Positions 9,204 through 18,368 of a stretch of DNA of 64,000 nt are shown here, piece after piece. Location of the stretch: the NCBI GenBank assembly GCA_945906795.1, contig CAMDRO010000001.1:1-64000 (forward strand), written 5' to 3'. Positions within the stretch are counted from its first letter, which is position 1; every line of letters starts with the position of its first letter. A program made the position numbers and the translations under genes. Origin of the DNA: Spirosoma fluviale (GTDB lineage: Bacteria; Bacteroidota; Bacteroidia; Cytophagales; Spirosomataceae). The notes beneath the pieces were generated by a model. The model ran no database searches, had not been told where the DNA came from, and saw only the letters and a program-made list of their open reading frames with translations.

Positions 9204-9235
9204 CAAATATAATGTGCTAAAGTATAAATTCAAAA
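9204..9235 (-). promoter_or_regulatory. Bacteroidota-type promoter for the tRNA-like RNA
   Basis: On the minus strand, TTTTG (9235-9231), a 19-base spacer and TATATTTG (9211-9204) match the consensus TTTG-N19-TAnnTTTG. The predicted start is near 9198, giving a precursor with about 29 leader bases to be trimmed, as for an ordinary tRNA transcript. Confidence 0.7.
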
Positions 9236-9303
9236 TTATTTAATGAAATTGTCTTTTTTTTATAAATATTTCAACAAATACACCATTTAATTTTAATTTA
9301 TTC

Positions 9304-9768
9304 ATGGATCGTAAGCAAGAACTTGACCCACTTGATTTTAAAATATTGAAAATTTTAGTATCAGATGCTAATTTGCCTTTTACCGAAATAGGTAATCGGC
9401 TAGAGGTATCAGGCGGTACTGTTCATGTACGTATGAAAAAAATGCAAACCTTAGGTATCGTTAAAGGTTCTCAATTACTGATCGATTACTCTAAGATAGG
9501 TTGGGATATATGTGCTTTTCTTGGCATTTATTTAGATAAAAGCAGTTTGTATGCTGATGTGGCTAAACAACTAGAAGAAATACCCGAAGTGGTTAATATT
9601 CATTATACGACTGGGATTTATTCTATATTTGCTAAAATTATATGTAGAGATACACAGCACCTCAGAGAAGTTTTACATGATAAAATTCAAAAAGTTAATG
9701 GTATCCAAAGGACTGAAACATTTATTTCCTTAGAAGAAAGTTTGATCAGAAATACACCATTATTTTAG
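9304..9768 (+). CDS. Lrp/AsnC family transcriptional regulator
   Basis: This 154-residue DNA-binding protein has an N-terminal winged helix-turn-helix (residues about 8-60, LDFKILKILVSDANLPFTEI then VSGGTVHVRMKKM) and a C-terminal RAM ligand-binding domain (about 70-150). Lrp-type proteins usually respond to an amino acid and form octamers. The C-terminal sequence (VVNIHYTTGIYSIFAKIICRD) resembles the AsnC-like branch common in Bacteroidota. It is divergent from the tRNA-like RNA and upstream of sufB on the same strand, 69 bases away. Target genes and effector are not evident. Confidence 0.92.
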   Translation: MDRKQELDPLDFKILKILVSDANLPFTEIGNRLEVSGGTVHVRMKKMQTLGIVKGSQLLIDYSKIGWDICAFLGIYLDKSSLYADVAKQLEEIPEVVNIHYTTGIYSIFAKIICRDTQHLREVLHDKIQKVNGIQRTETFISLEESLIRNTPLF

Positions 9769-9852
9769 TTTATTTATATCCATTCTAAACTATTGGCAAA
9801 ATCTTTAAAATTCATTTTGTAATTTTGCGTTATAAAGATGTATTCAATTATT

Positions 9853-11301
9853 ATGGCAGAGAAAGTAGACGATATTTTACAGGAAGTTACAAGTTCAGAT
9901 TATAAATATGGCTTCGAATCTTTTTTTGAAACGGACGAAGCACCCATAGGTTTGGATGAATCCACTATTCATTTTATCTCAGAGAAAAAAAATGAACCGG
10001 ATTGGCTTTTAAATTGGCGTTTAGCCGCTTTTAGGCATTGGAAAACGTTAGAAGAACCCACTTGGGCTAATGTAAAATATACGCCAACTGAGTATCAATC
10101 ACTAAAATATTATTCAGCTCCTGTTCAAAAAAAGAAATTGGATTCCTTGGATGAAATAGACCCTGAACTTAGAAGAACTTTTGAAAAATTAGGTATTAGT
10201 TTAGATGAGCAAAAAAGATTATCTAATGTAGCTGTGGATGCGGTCATTGATTCAGTATCTGTAGCAACTACTTTTAAAGAAACATTATCTGAAAAAGGTG
10301 TTATTTTTTGTTCGATTTCTGAAGCGGTTAAAGAACATCCTGAATTAATCAAAAAATACTTAGGGAGTGTTGTGCCCGTTAAAGACAATTATTTTGCTGC
10401 TTTAAATTCTGCTGTTTTTTCTGACGGATCATTTTGTTACATTCCTAAAGGTGTTCGTTGTCCGATGGAATTGTCCACCTATTTTAGAATAAATGCTTCA
10501 GGAACTGGTCAGTTTGAACGAACTTTAATTGTAGCTGAAGATGATTCATATGTAAGTTATTTGGAAGGATGTACTGCTCCTATGCGTGATGAAAACCAAT
10601 TGCATGCTGCAGTTGTAGAGATATTTGTTCATTCAGGTGCCGAGGTTAAATATTCAACCGTTCAAAATTGGTATCCAGGAGATAAAGAAGGAAAAGGGGG
10701 TATTTATAATTTTGTGACTAAAAGAGGGATTTGTGATGGTGCTCATTCCAAATTATCTTGGACTCAGGTTGAAACAGGTTCGGCTGTTACTTGGAAATAT
10801 CCTTCAGTAGTATTAAAAGGTGATTATTCCATTGGTGAATTTTATTCAGTCGCCGTGACTAACAATTATCAACAAGCCGATACGGGGACCAAAATGATTC
10901 ATTTAGGTAAGAATTCAAAATCTAGAATTGTATCTAAAGGAATTTCTGCCGGTTTTTCTCAAAACTCATATCGGGGTCTAGTTCATGTTTCGAAAAGAGC
11001 CGATAATGCCAAAAACTTTAGCCAATGCGATTCTTTGCTATTAGGTGATAAATGTGGGGCTCATACATTCCCTTACCTTGAAGTTAAAAATCCAACGGCC
11101 TCAGTAGAACACGAAGCTACAACCTCTAAAATAGGTGAAGATCAGATATTTTATTGTAATCAAAGGGGTTTGTCTACGGAAACTGCCATTGCTTTAATCG
11201 TCAATGGATATGCGAAAGAAGTTTTAAACCAACTCCCCATGGAGTTTGCTGTTGAAGCACAGAAATTATTAGCTATTTCTTTAGAAGGATCAGTGGGGTA
11301 A
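9853..11301 (+). CDS. sufB: Fe-S cluster assembly scaffold SufB
   Basis: This SufB subunit of the SufBCD Fe-S scaffold is 482 residues from the chosen start. Family hallmarks include [30 protein letters not shown], the beta-helix core, and C-terminal [22 protein letters not shown] followed by [22 protein letters not shown]. The ORF track starts at 9838, but [12 protein letters not shown] at 9853 is the usual N-terminus. A TAATTTTG box at 9820-9827 would start transcription close to 9833, leaving almost no leader for the earlier ATG. No sufC, sufD or sufS follows: the next gene is convergent and its stop overlaps by 12 bases, so the partners must be encoded elsewhere. Confidence 0.95.
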   Translation: MAEKVDDILQEVTSSDYKYGFESFFETDEAPIGLDESTIHFISEKKNEPDWLLNWRLAAFRHWKTLEEPTWANVKYTPTEYQSLKYYSAPVQKKKLDSLDEIDPELRRTFEKLGISLDEQKRLSNVAVDAVIDSVSVATTFKETLSEKGVIFCSISEAVKEHPELIKKYLGSVVPVKDNYFAALNSAVFSDGSFCYIPKGVRCPMELSTYFRINASGTGQFERTLIVAEDDSYVSYLEGCTAPMRDENQLHAAVVEIFVHSGAEVKYSTVQNWYPGDKEGKGGIYNFVTKRGICDGAHSKLSWTQVETGSAVTWKYPSVVLKGDYSIGEFYSVAVTNNYQQADTGTKMIHLGKNSKSRIVSKGISAGFSQNSYRGLVHVSKRADNAKNFSQCDSLLLGDKCGAHTFPYLEVKNPTASVEHEATTSKIGEDQIFYCNQRGLSTETAIALIVNGYAKEVLNQLPMEFAVEAQKLLAISLEGSVG

Positions 11302-12165
11302 TTTTATTCCACCTGTATGCAAGGCTACTAATTTAGAATTTTTTGGGAAGTAATTGTTTTCAATTAAATCATATAGCCCATAAAACATTCTTCCCGTATA
11401 AGTGGGTTCGATCATGATACTATGTTTTTTTAAAAAAGTATCACAAAATTTATTTAATACATCAGCGTCTTTGGCGTATTTGCCAAAAATGTAATTTCCG
11501 TTAATTTCCAATAAATTTTCTAAGTCATATTCCTGGCAATTGTTTTCTATTTCAGCTTTGTTATTTAAGGTTTGTATTCCTATGGTTTTTATTTTAGAAT
11601 ATTTACAAATTCCTATGGCAGTGGTACCAGTTCCAACCGGAGTAACGATGTAGTCAGCCTTAATTTGATTATTTAATTCAGTGACTAAGCCTTTTAATCC
11701 TAATACTCCTATATTTGAAAATCCGCCTTCTGGAATAAGCATTGTGTTTTTGCTGGTTAATTCTTTTGGAATTATTTTTTTTCGGTATGATTCCCTGTCT
11801 AGAAAATATAAATCCATTCCCCAGTCGGCCATTTGCTTTAAATAAGGATTGCTATTTATGGACAGCTCATTTCCTCGAATAATACCTGCCGTTTTTAAAT
11901 TAAAATGAAAGCCAACAAAAGCTAACGCATATAAATGATTTGAAAAGGCTCCTCCAAAACTTATTATGGAATTAGGTTCATTATTTTGGGCAAAATCAAT
12001 ATATTCCTTTAATTTGCGCCATTTATTGCCAGTAATAATCGGGTGTATTAAGTCGTCTCTTTTGACAAATACGTGTATATTTTTTTCCTTCCATTCATCT
12101 TCAAATATTTCTTGAATGGGAGATGGTAGTTGTAAATGTTTTAATATAAATTCAGAAATGTCCAT
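11290..12165 (-). CDS. PLP-dependent ACC deaminase / D-cysteine desulfhydrase family enzyme
   Basis: This fold-type II PLP enzyme is 291 residues from the chosen start. The PLP lysine is in [11 protein letters not shown] near residue 45, followed by the substrate-loop [14 protein letters not shown] and the glycine-rich phosphate-binding [12 protein letters not shown]. The family contains 1-aminocyclopropane-1-carboxylate deaminases and D-cysteine desulfhydrases, which cannot be told apart here. Bacterial members without a plant association are more often D-cysteine or D-amino acid enzymes. The ORF track extends 23 residues upstream through low-complexity sequence. I prefer MDISEF at 12165, which still overlaps the divergent rluD start at 12158. 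Confidence 0.85.
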   Translation of the reverse strand: MDISEFILKHLQLPSPIQEIFEDEWKEKNIHVFVKRDDLIHPIITGNKWRKLKEYIDFAQNNEPNSIISFGGAFSNHLYALAFVGFHFNLKTAGIIRGNELSINSNPYLKQMADWGMDLYFLDRESYRKKIIPKELTSKNTMLIPEGGFSNIGVLGLKGLVTELNNQIKADYIVTPVGTGTTAIGICKYSKIKTIGIQTLNNKAEIENNCQEYDLENLLEINGNYIFGKYAKDADVLNKFCDTFLKKHSIMIEPTYTGRMFYGLYDLIENNYFPKNSKLVALHTGGIKLPH

Positions 12166-13186
12166 TGACGAAGAATTAGATCCAATTGAATCCGAAGATG
12201 ACTTATTTGAGCATTTTAATTTTGTTGTTGACAAAGGTCAACAATTACTTAGAATAGATAAATATTTACAACTTAAAATTTCTAATTCTAGTCGCTCAAA
12301 AATTCAATTGGGTATTGATGCCGGCTCTGTTAAAGTAAATGGTGGTGTCATTAAAGCTAATTACCGAGTTAAGCCCCTAGATTCTATATCTGTTTCCTTT
12401 TCACAGCCACCGCGAGACAAAGATTTATATGCTGAAAATATTCCTATTACCATTATTTACGAAGATGATGATGTTTTGCTAGTGGATAAGGCGGCTGGTA
12501 TGGTCGTTCATCCTGCACATGGAAATTGGTCTGGAACCTTAGTAAATGCTTTATTGTATCATTGCCAACAACTTCCAGGTAAACAAGAAATTAGGCCAGG
12601 ATTGGTTCACCGAATCGATAAAGATACTTCAGGTATTCTTATCGTTGCCAAATCTGAATTTGCTATGACGTACTTAGCCAAACAATTTTTCGATCATACC
12701 ATTCAAAGAACATATTACGCGATTTGTTGGGGTGTTCCTAAACTTACAAGTGGAACCTTAAGAGGAAAAATAGCTCGAAATCCAAAAGATCGAAAAGTTA
12801 TGGCTATATTTCCAGAAGAAAATGAGGATGGAAAATTAGCTATATCACATTATGAAGTTGTCGAATCTTTTGGTTTTTGTTCGCTCCTTAAATTTCAGCT
12901 AGAAACGGGTCGAACTCATCAAATCCGTGCTCATGCGTTGTCTATGGGACATCCATTAATTTCGGATAGTTCCTATGGAGGCGATAAAATTAGGTATATG
13001 AGTCACATGGCTAATTTTAAATCATTTGTAGAAAATATGTTTCAAACATGTTCTAGGCAAGCTTTACATGCTTATTCATTAGGTTTTGAGCATCCTATAT
13101 CTAAAGAATGGATTTTTTTCGAAAGAAAATTTCCAAGGGATATGGAAGACTTATTGACTAAATTAAGAAATGCAACGAATGGATAA
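12158..13186 (+). CDS. RluD-type 23S rRNA pseudouridine synthase
   Basis: This RluA/RluD-family enzyme is 342 residues long and isomerises specific uridines in 23S rRNA. An N-terminal S4 RNA-binding domain (residues about 30-90, LLRIDKYLQLKISNSSRSKI) precedes the catalytic domain with the Asp nucleophile in VHRIDKDTSGILIVAK near residue 150. The second signature LETGRTHQIRAHALSMGHPL follows. The start MSIDEELDP is preferred over the ORF-track start 14 codons earlier, which would run further into the divergent gene. Its stop overlaps the start of the GNAT gene by 8 bases, so translation is probably coupled. It is most likely RluD, but other RluA paralogues have the same layout. Confidence 0.92.
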   Translation: MSIDEELDPIESEDDLFEHFNFVVDKGQQLLRIDKYLQLKISNSSRSKIQLGIDAGSVKVNGGVIKANYRVKPLDSISVSFSQPPRDKDLYAENIPITIIYEDDDVLLVDKAAGMVVHPAHGNWSGTLVNALLYHCQQLPGKQEIRPGLVHRIDKDTSGILIVAKSEFAMTYLAKQFFDHTIQRTYYAICWGVPKLTSGTLRGKIARNPKDRKVMAIFPEENEDGKLAISHYEVVESFGFCSLLKFQLETGRTHQIRAHALSMGHPLISDSSYGGDKIRYMSHMANFKSFVENMFQTCSRQALHAYSLGFEHPISKEWIFFERKFPRDMEDLLTKLRNATNG

Positions 13187-13631
13187 AATAACCTTGCGCA
13201 AAGCAGAATCATTCGATATTCCTTTGGTTTTTTCTTTGGTTAAAGAATTAGCACTTTTTGAGCGCGCCCCTGAAGAAGTTACAGCGACTATAGAGGATTA
13301 TGAAATAAATGGTTTTTTAGATAAGCCATTATTTGATGCTTTTTTATTGTTCGAAAATGATCAATTGGCTGGTTTTGCTCTTTGGTATTTCCGCTTTTCC
13401 ACTTGGAAGGGGAAGAGATTATATCTCGAAGATTTATTTGTTAAGAGCGAATTTAGGTCTAAAGGTTATGGTAAACTACTCATGGATGCCACCATTGCGG
13501 AAGCCAAAGCAACAAATTCTAAAGGACTTATGTGGCAAGTTTTGGATTGGAATAGGCCTGCAATAGATTTCTATAAAAAGTATGGAGCTAGATTTGACTC
13601 TGGGTGGATCAATGTGCACATCGATTTATAG
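13179..13631 (+). CDS. GNAT family N-acetyltransferase
   Basis: This acetyl-CoA-dependent acetyltransferase is 150 residues from MDKITLRKAES. The fold is clear: an N-terminal LRKAESFDIPLV strand-helix, then LYLEDLFVKSEFRSKGYGKLLM, which contains the acetyl-CoA pyrophosphate loop (R/Q-x-x-G-x-G/A), and the C-terminal WQVLDWNRPAIDFYKKYGA. This arrangement resembles diamine/spermidine acetyltransferases of the SAT1-like branch, but the substrate is an inference. The ATG overlaps the rluD stop as ATGGATAA, which supports this start over the ORF-track start at 13170. Confidence 0.9.
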   Translation: MDKITLRKAESFDIPLVFSLVKELALFERAPEEVTATIEDYEINGFLDKPLFDAFLLFENDQLAGFALWYFRFSTWKGKRLYLEDLFVKSEFRSKGYGKLLMDATIAEAKATNSKGLMWQVLDWNRPAIDFYKKYGARFDSGWINVHIDL

Positions 13632-13668
13632 ATTCAAATAAATAATTTGGCTTTATTAAAGTTCTTGT

Positions 13669-14838
13669 TCAATATATTTTAATCTTATTTGGATTATTTT
13701 GTTCACTCAATTTGAATTTAGATAGCATGCTGGCCAATAATCCTAGTATAACTAATAAGTATAAGGCTTTATTTAAGCCCCAGTAATCGGATAAGTAGCC
13801 AATAAACACTGGGCCAACAAGGAATCCGACATAGGCTATAGTAGAAACGCTTGCGATTGCGACTGATGGAGATATATTTTTTGATCTTCCGGCTTCAGAA
13901 TATATGATGGGTATTATGGTCGATATACCTACTCCTGCGATCAAACATCCTACGATCATGATGTATTCGTTTGTGGTCATTAGGGTGATGCTTAATCCAA
14001 GACTAATCAGTATTCCATTCAAGGTTAATATGTTTTTTATAGAAAACAATTTGGCTATATAATCGCCCAATGACCTGCCTATAACCATAGATAAAGCAAA
14101 TGAAGTAAAACCAATGGTAGTTGGAAATGTTGATATTAAGTTTGATTCTTTAAAGTATAAAGTTATCCAATCGGCCATAGCACCTTCACACAACATTCCA
14201 CAGAATGCAATAAATGATAAAGTAAATAAGTGAGGACCTAAATCAAAAAATGATTTGCTTTTCTCTTCTGGATTTCCACCGATTTTTTTAAAATAATCAG
14301 GTAATAAATTTGACCAAAAGAAGGGTATGAATAAAAGATTGAGTCCTCCTATAATGAATAAATGATTAAAACTGGAAACTTTATAATTTAAAATTATTCC
14401 TCCACCCAAAGCCCCCAACATTAATCCAAGAGAAAAAAGAGCATGAAAACTTGACATAATGACCTTATTCATCCTCTTTTCTAATGTTACTACTTGAGTG
14501 TTCATGGCAATATTTAAGATATCTCCAGCCATTCCAAACAAAAATAGTCCAATAAATAACCCGAATGAGTTGGGTGAATATCCTAAGATGGGTAAAATAA
14601 ATATGTACATAACAACTGCCACTAGGCATATCCATTTTGACTCATATTTCGTGATTAACCAACCGGCTAAAGGCAAGGATATGAGTGATCCAATGGGTAA
14701 ACCCATTAAAATAGTACCTAATTCAGAATCATTTAAATGTAATTTTTCTTTAAAATCTGGGATTCTTGTAGCCCAACTTGCGAAATTAATTCCACACAGG
14801 AAAAATAGCAAACTGATGGATGCTCTGTTTTTATTCAT
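13669..14838 (-). CDS. MFS transporter, YbjJ-like
   Basis: This 389-residue inner-membrane protein has about 12 hydrophobic segments. It opens with CGINFASWATRIPDFKEKL, a start characteristic of the YbjJ/FucP-like major facilitator group, and has GTILMGLPIGSLISLPLAGWL in the first helical pair. The substrate is unknown; sugars or small metabolites are both possible. It converges with the GNAT gene (37 bases apart) and sits 10 bases downstream of the 5'-nucleotidase gene on the same strand, so the two may form one transcript. Confidence 0.9.
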   Translation of the reverse strand: MNKNRASISLLFFLCGINFASWATRIPDFKEKLHLNDSELGTILMGLPIGSLISLPLAGWLITKYESKWICLVAVVMYIFILPILGYSPNSFGLFIGLFLFGMAGDILNIAMNTQVVTLEKRMNKVIMSSFHALFSLGLMLGALGGGIILNYKVSSFNHLFIIGGLNLLFIPFFWSNLLPDYFKKIGGNPEEKSKSFFDLGPHLFTLSFIAFCGMLCEGAMADWITLYFKESNLISTFPTTIGFTSFALSMVIGRSLGDYIAKLFSIKNILTLNGILISLGLSITLMTTNEYIMIVGCLIAGVGISTIIPIIYSEAGRSKNISPSVAIASVSTIAYVGFLVGPVFIGYLSDYWGLNKALYLLVILGLLASMLSKFKLSEQNNPNKIKIY

Positions 14839-14848
14839 TTAAAAATAA

Positions 14849-15373
14849 TTATAATAAAAGATTGGCAACGGCATCCCAAGTATCTACGCGTTGGTATTCA
14901 TTAATATGCAAGTTGTGTGGAGCTGTAAATAGGAGAGGAGTTCCATTAAAGGTTTTTAAATTATTCTCATGATCGTCGATCAAATAATCTGCCTGTATCA
15001 TGTATTTATGTCCGCAAAAAACAATGTGAGTCCATGATATGAATGGAAAGTGTTGTTTCATCCAACTCAATTTTTCTTTTAAAGATTCAGGAAATTCAGT
15101 GGCTGCGGAGACAATAAAGATTTCGTAGCATTCACTCAGTTTTTGAACGATCTGTACGGCTTTGTTTTTAACGGGGACATCTAAGAAAAAACCGGGTTGC
15201 CAAAGGAATGAATTATTGGCTAAATAATCTTTAAGAAATCGTTCTCGCGCCAGACTATCTGACATTAATTCTTCGTAGGAATAATTTTTATCTAATAGGC
15301 TGTTGATGGTATGAATGATTTTGACAGTTGTATCTGCCAAAACATCATCCATATCTATTGCAATTCTCTTCAT
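14849..15373 (-). CDS. 5'-nucleotidase / HAD-type phosphatase (NT5C family)
   Basis: This HAD-superfamily phosphatase of the 5'(3')-deoxyribonucleotidase group is 174 residues long. Motif I is IAIDMDDVLADT at the extreme N-terminus, motif II is FIVSAATEF, and the acidic motif IV is DYLIDDHENNL. It probably removes phosphate from deoxynucleoside monophosphates. The ORF track begins at 15397, but those codons (MGSFF...) translate the groEL terminator stem, so the true start is MKRIAIDMDD at 15373. It may be served by read-through from groEL or by a promoter I cannot identify. Confidence 0.88.
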   Translation of the reverse strand: MKRIAIDMDDVLADTTVKIIHTINSLLDKNYSYEELMSDSLARERFLKDYLANNSFLWQPGFFLDVPVKNKAVQIVQKLSECYEIFIVSAATEFPESLKEKLSWMKQHFPFISWTHIVFCGHKYMIQADYLIDDHENNLKTFNGTPLLFTAPHNLHINEYQRVDTWDAVANLLL

Positions 15374-15382
15374 ATGGTACAT

Positions 15383-15411
15383 AAAAAAACTCCCCAAATA
15401 TGGGGAGTTTT
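15383..15411 (-). terminator. Rho-independent terminator of groES-groEL
   Basis: A perfect stem AAAACTCCCC / GGGGAGTTTT with a 6-base loop is followed by more T residues on the minus strand. It lies 22 bases after the groEL stop and fixes the start of the next gene downstream of it. Confidence 0.85.
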
Positions 15412-15432
15412 AAACTAACAATGAAATTATAT

Positions 15433-17064
15433 TTACATCATGCCGCCCATTCCACCACCACCTGGTGCATGGCTATGCGCAGGTTCGTTGGCTGGTTTAT
15501 CAGCAATGACACATTCCGTCGTCAATAAAAGTCCAGCAATGGATGCTGCATTTTCTAATGCCAAACGTGTTACTTTTGTAGGATCGATAATACCTGCAGC
15601 GATCATATTTTCATATTTATCCTCACGTGCATTGTATCCAAAATCATCTTTACCTGCACGAACTGCATTAACAACTACGGATGCTTCTCCTCCAGCATTT
15701 GCAACAATAGTACGTAATGGAGATTCTACCGCTTGACGGATAATATTTATTCCAGTTAATTGGTCTTCATTTTCGCCTTTTAATTTATCTAGAGAGCCTA
15801 TCGCACGAATAAATGCTACTCCACCACCAGCTACAATACCTTCTTCAACTGCAGCTCGTGTGGCATGCAATGCGTCATCTACACGATCTTTTTTCTCTTT
15901 CATTTCGATCTCTGTAGCGGCTCCTATATATAAAATAGCCACGCCACCTGATAATTTAGCTAAGCGCTCTTGTAATTTTTCACGATCATAATCAGATGTA
16001 GTATTCTCTATTTGAGACTTAATTTGATTTACGCGATTGTTAATATCATCTTTTGAACCAGAACCATTTACAATAGTCGTATTATCTTTGTCTATTATGA
16101 TTTTATCTGCTTGTCCCAAATATTCAACAGTTGCATTTTCAAGCTTAAAACCTCTTTCCTCTGCAATTACAGTTCCACCAGTTAAAATAGCGATATCTTC
16201 TAGCATGGCTTTCCTACGATCACCAAATCCCGGTGCCTTAACAGCTGCAACCTTCAGTGCCCCACGAATTTTATTAACTACTAAAGTTGCTAATGCCTCA
16301 CCATCAACATCTTCTGAAATGATTAATAAAGGACGTCCAGTTTGAGCTACTACTTCTAATACAGGTAGTAATTCTTTCATTGATGAAACTTTTTTCTCAG
16401 AAATTAAGATAAATGGTTTCTCTAACTCAACTTCCATTTTGTCCGTGTTGGTTACGAAATAGGCAGATAAATAACCTCTGTCAAATTGCATTCCTTCCAC
16501 AGTTTTAACTTCTGTTTCTGTTCCTCTTGCCTCTTCTACAGTAATAACACCTTCACGACCTACTTTATCCATAGCCGATGAAATCATTTTACCAATTTCA
16601 GAATCATTATTGGCTGAGATCGTAGCTACTTGAGCTATTTCATTTGATGTCGTAATAGGACGAGATTGTTTTTTCAAGTCTTTGACGATTGCTTCAACTG
16701 CTTTTTCTATTCCTCTTTTAAGGTCCATAGGATTTGCACCAGCAGCAACATTTTTTGAACCTATCGTGTAAATTGATTGTGCTAAAACAGTTGCAGTTGT
16801 TGTACCATCACCTGCTTGATCGGCAGTTTTAGAAGCAACTTCTTTAACCAATTGAGCACCCATGTTCTCAACAGCATCTTCTAATTCAATTTCTTTTGCT
16901 ACAGTTACACCATCTTTGGTGATTTGAGGTGAACCAAATTTTTTGTCAATAATAACATTACGACCTTTAGGTCCTAATGTAACTTTAACAGCATTAGCAA
17001 GGGTATCAACCCCTCTTTTTAATTTCTCGCGAGCCTCGCTGTCAAAAAATAATTCCTTAGCCAT
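15433..17064 (-). CDS. groEL: Chaperonin GroEL (Hsp60)
   Basis: This 543-residue ATP-dependent chaperonin folds newly made proteins in a double-ring complex capped by GroES. Typical signatures are [16 protein letters not shown] near the N-terminus, [13 protein letters not shown] near 85-97, [14 protein letters not shown] near 405, and the flexible GGGGMGGMM tail. The length is standard. It is the last gene of a groES-groEL pair and ends in a strong terminator. No CIRCE-like inverted repeat is visible ahead of groES, so control by HrcA is not supported from the sequence. Confidence 0.99.
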   Translation of the reverse strand: MAKELFFDSEAREKLKRGVDTLANAVKVTLGPKGRNVIIDKKFGSPQITKDGVTVAKEIELEDAVENMGAQLVKEVASKTADQAGDGTTTATVLAQSIYTIGSKNVAAGANPMDLKRGIEKAVEAIVKDLKKQSRPITTSNEIAQVATISANNDSEIGKMISSAMDKVGREGVITVEEARGTETEVKTVEGMQFDRGYLSAYFVTNTDKMEVELEKPFILISEKKVSSMKELLPVLEVVAQTGRPLLIISEDVDGEALATLVVNKIRGALKVAAVKAPGFGDRRKAMLEDIAILTGGTVIAEERGFKLENATVEYLGQADKIIIDKDNTTIVNGSGSKDDINNRVNQIKSQIENTTSDYDREKLQERLAKLSGGVAILYIGAATEIEMKEKKDRVDDALHATRAAVEEGIVAGGGVAFIRAIGSLDKLKGENEDQLTGINIIRQAVESPLRTIVANAGGEASVVVNAVRAGKDDFGYNAREDKYENMIAAGIIDPTKVTRLALENAASIAGLLLTTECVIADKPANEPAHSHAPGGGGMGGMM

Positions 17065-17103
17065 GTGATTAATTCTTTATTTGTGATTTTTAAATAATTT
17101 GAT

Positions 17104-17382
17104 TTACAAAACGGCGAAAATGTCTGATTCTCGCATGATTAAATAATCTTTCCCCTCTATTGTGATTTCAGTTCCAGAGTATTTGCCATACAATACATCA
17201 TCACCTACTTTTACAGTAATTGGCTCATCTTTTTTTCCTTTGCCAACTGCCACTACGATACCTTTTTGTGGTTTTTCTTTTGCGGTATCTGGAATGATAA
17301 TTCCAAATGCAGTTTTTTCTTCAGCTGCAGCCGGTTCAACAATAACCCTGTCTGCTAAGGGCTTAATAGTTAACTTTGACAT
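17104..17382 (-). CDS. groES: Co-chaperonin GroES (Hsp10)
   Basis: This 92-residue co-chaperonin forms the heptameric lid on GroEL. The family start [18 protein letters not shown] is followed by the mobile loop ([18 protein letters not shown]), the [14 protein letters not shown] strand, and the C-terminal [13 protein letters not shown]. It precedes groEL by 39 bases, the usual arrangement. About 110 bases separate it from secG upstream, containing a hairpin and probably the groES promoter: a TATGTTTA near-match to the -7 box is visible about 30 bases before the start, without a convincing -33 element. Confidence 0.99.
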   Translation of the reverse strand: MSKLTIKPLADRVIVEPAAAEEKTAFGIIIPDTAKEKPQKGIVVAVGKGKKDEPITVKVGDDVLYGKYSGTEITIEGKDYLIMRESDIFAVL

Positions 17383-17466
17383 GTTTTATGAATTTAGGTT
17401 TTTAAACATATAATAAACTCTTTAAATAAAGAATTCTGGCTTCATGTATCAACATGTATGCCATTG

Positions 17467-17497
17467 AATAATAACTGAAAAATTGTCAGTAATTATT
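17467..17497 (-). terminator. Hairpin at the secG stop, possible terminator
   Basis: AATAATTACTGA and TCAGTTATTATT on the minus strand pair over 12 bases with one mismatch and a 7-base loop, overlapping the secG stop codon. There is no clean T run, so it may be a weak or Rho-dependent end or an mRNA 3' stabiliser. Confidence 0.4.
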
Positions 17498-17813
17498 TGT
17501 TCATTGGTTTTGGTGCAGGTGCCGTTGGAATAGTTTTTCCAGCAGCCTTTTCTACATTAACTGATTGTACAGTATCCGGTGAATTGGAGGAGATTGTAAA
17601 ATTTGTTAATAAAACGAGCACTAAAATGGTAATTGAAAAGCCCCAGGTTAATTGTTCAACCAAATCCCCCGTTTTCTGTACACCAAACATTTGAGTAGCT
17701 CCAGTTGGATTGAATTCTCCATTTATACCTCCTCCTTTTGGATTTTGAACCAAAATAAGGATGATTAATAAGGCTGAGAATATGACAATAAGTGAAATTA
17801 ATAAAGTAAACAT
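17493..17813 (-). CDS. secG: Protein translocase subunit SecG
   Basis: This 106-residue inner-membrane subunit of the SecYEG translocon has two hydrophobic segments (residues about 2-22 and 50-72). They are separated by the family loop LVQNPKGGGINGEFNPTGATQMFGVQKT, in which the NPKGGG and glycine-rich part is diagnostic. The C-terminal tail is alanine/proline-rich. It lies 6 bases downstream of the TPR-like gene within the miaB-to-secG run on the same strand. Confidence 0.94.
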   Translation of the reverse strand: MFTLLISLIVIFSALLIILILVQNPKGGGINGEFNPTGATQMFGVQKTGDLVEQLTWGFSITILVLVLLTNFTISSNSPDTVQSVNVEKAAGKTIPTAPAPKPMNK

Positions 17814-17819
17814 GATTTT

Positions 17820-18368
17820 TTAATTATTTATTTTAAAAGCTATTTCTGAAATTCGAGATGCAAAGTAAAGCCTTTTTTCAGGTTTAGCCAAACTTAATTT
17901 TTCATATACTTTGATTGCTAAATCATATTTACCTTGTTTTTCCAATATGATCGCATAAGATTCTGTAGTTGGAGCTTGATATGTAACTTCGGAAAAGTCT
18001 ATTTCCTCATTTAATTCGCTTTCATTTGAACTCTTTTTGATTTTAGTTATTGTGGGCATTTTCAATAAAAATTCCTCTATTAACTGGGTTTGAATATTGT
18101 TTGTGCTATCTATTTTGATATTAAATTCAAATGGATTTTCTATTTCTACTGATTCAATATCATGAATAGACTTAAAATAATTTAATCGGGAATTGGATTT
18201 AAGCGCAATTTTCCTTTGTTGCTTTATCTGGTTTTTTTCATTCCAATGTAACAAATAAAAAAAAGGATACCTTTCCTTATCAGCTTTGAAAACATCTATT
18301 TCAGCCCGATTTGTTCGATCAAATCGATGAAGTAAAAACCATAATTTTTGAGCTTTTTCTAAATTCAT
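17820..18368 (-). CDS. Uncharacterised Bacteroidota protein with C-terminal TPR-like motif
   Basis: This 182-residue protein has no signal peptide. The N-terminal 100 residues match no motif I know. The C-terminal 45 residues (SYAIILEKQGKYDLAIKVYEKL and YFASRISEI) read as one tetratricopeptide-like helical pair, a form I recall from proteins encoded beside lptE and secG in Bacteroidota. The start MNLEKAQ at 18368 shares TGATG with the lptE stop, which argues for translational coupling and against the ORF-track start two codons earlier. A role in envelope assembly is suggested only by its neighbours. Confidence 0.78.
   Translation of the reverse strand: MNLEKAQKLWFLLHRFDRTNRAEIDVFKADKERYPFFYLLHWNEKNQIKQQRKIALKSNSRLNYFKSIHDIESVEIENPFEFNIKIDSTNNIQTQLIEEFLLKMPTITKIKKSSNESELNEEIDFSEVTYQAPTTESYAIILEKQGKYDLAIKVYEKLSLAKPEKRLYFASRISEIAFKINN

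Noticed and set aside
15374-15397. N-terminal extension of the 5'-nucleotidase ORF
   Set aside because: These codons translate one arm of the groEL terminator and precede the conserved HAD motif I start.
17383-17492. CIRCE-type operator before groES
   Set aside because: No TTAGCACTC-N9-GAGTGCTAA-like inverted repeat is present; the only hairpin overlaps the secG stop.
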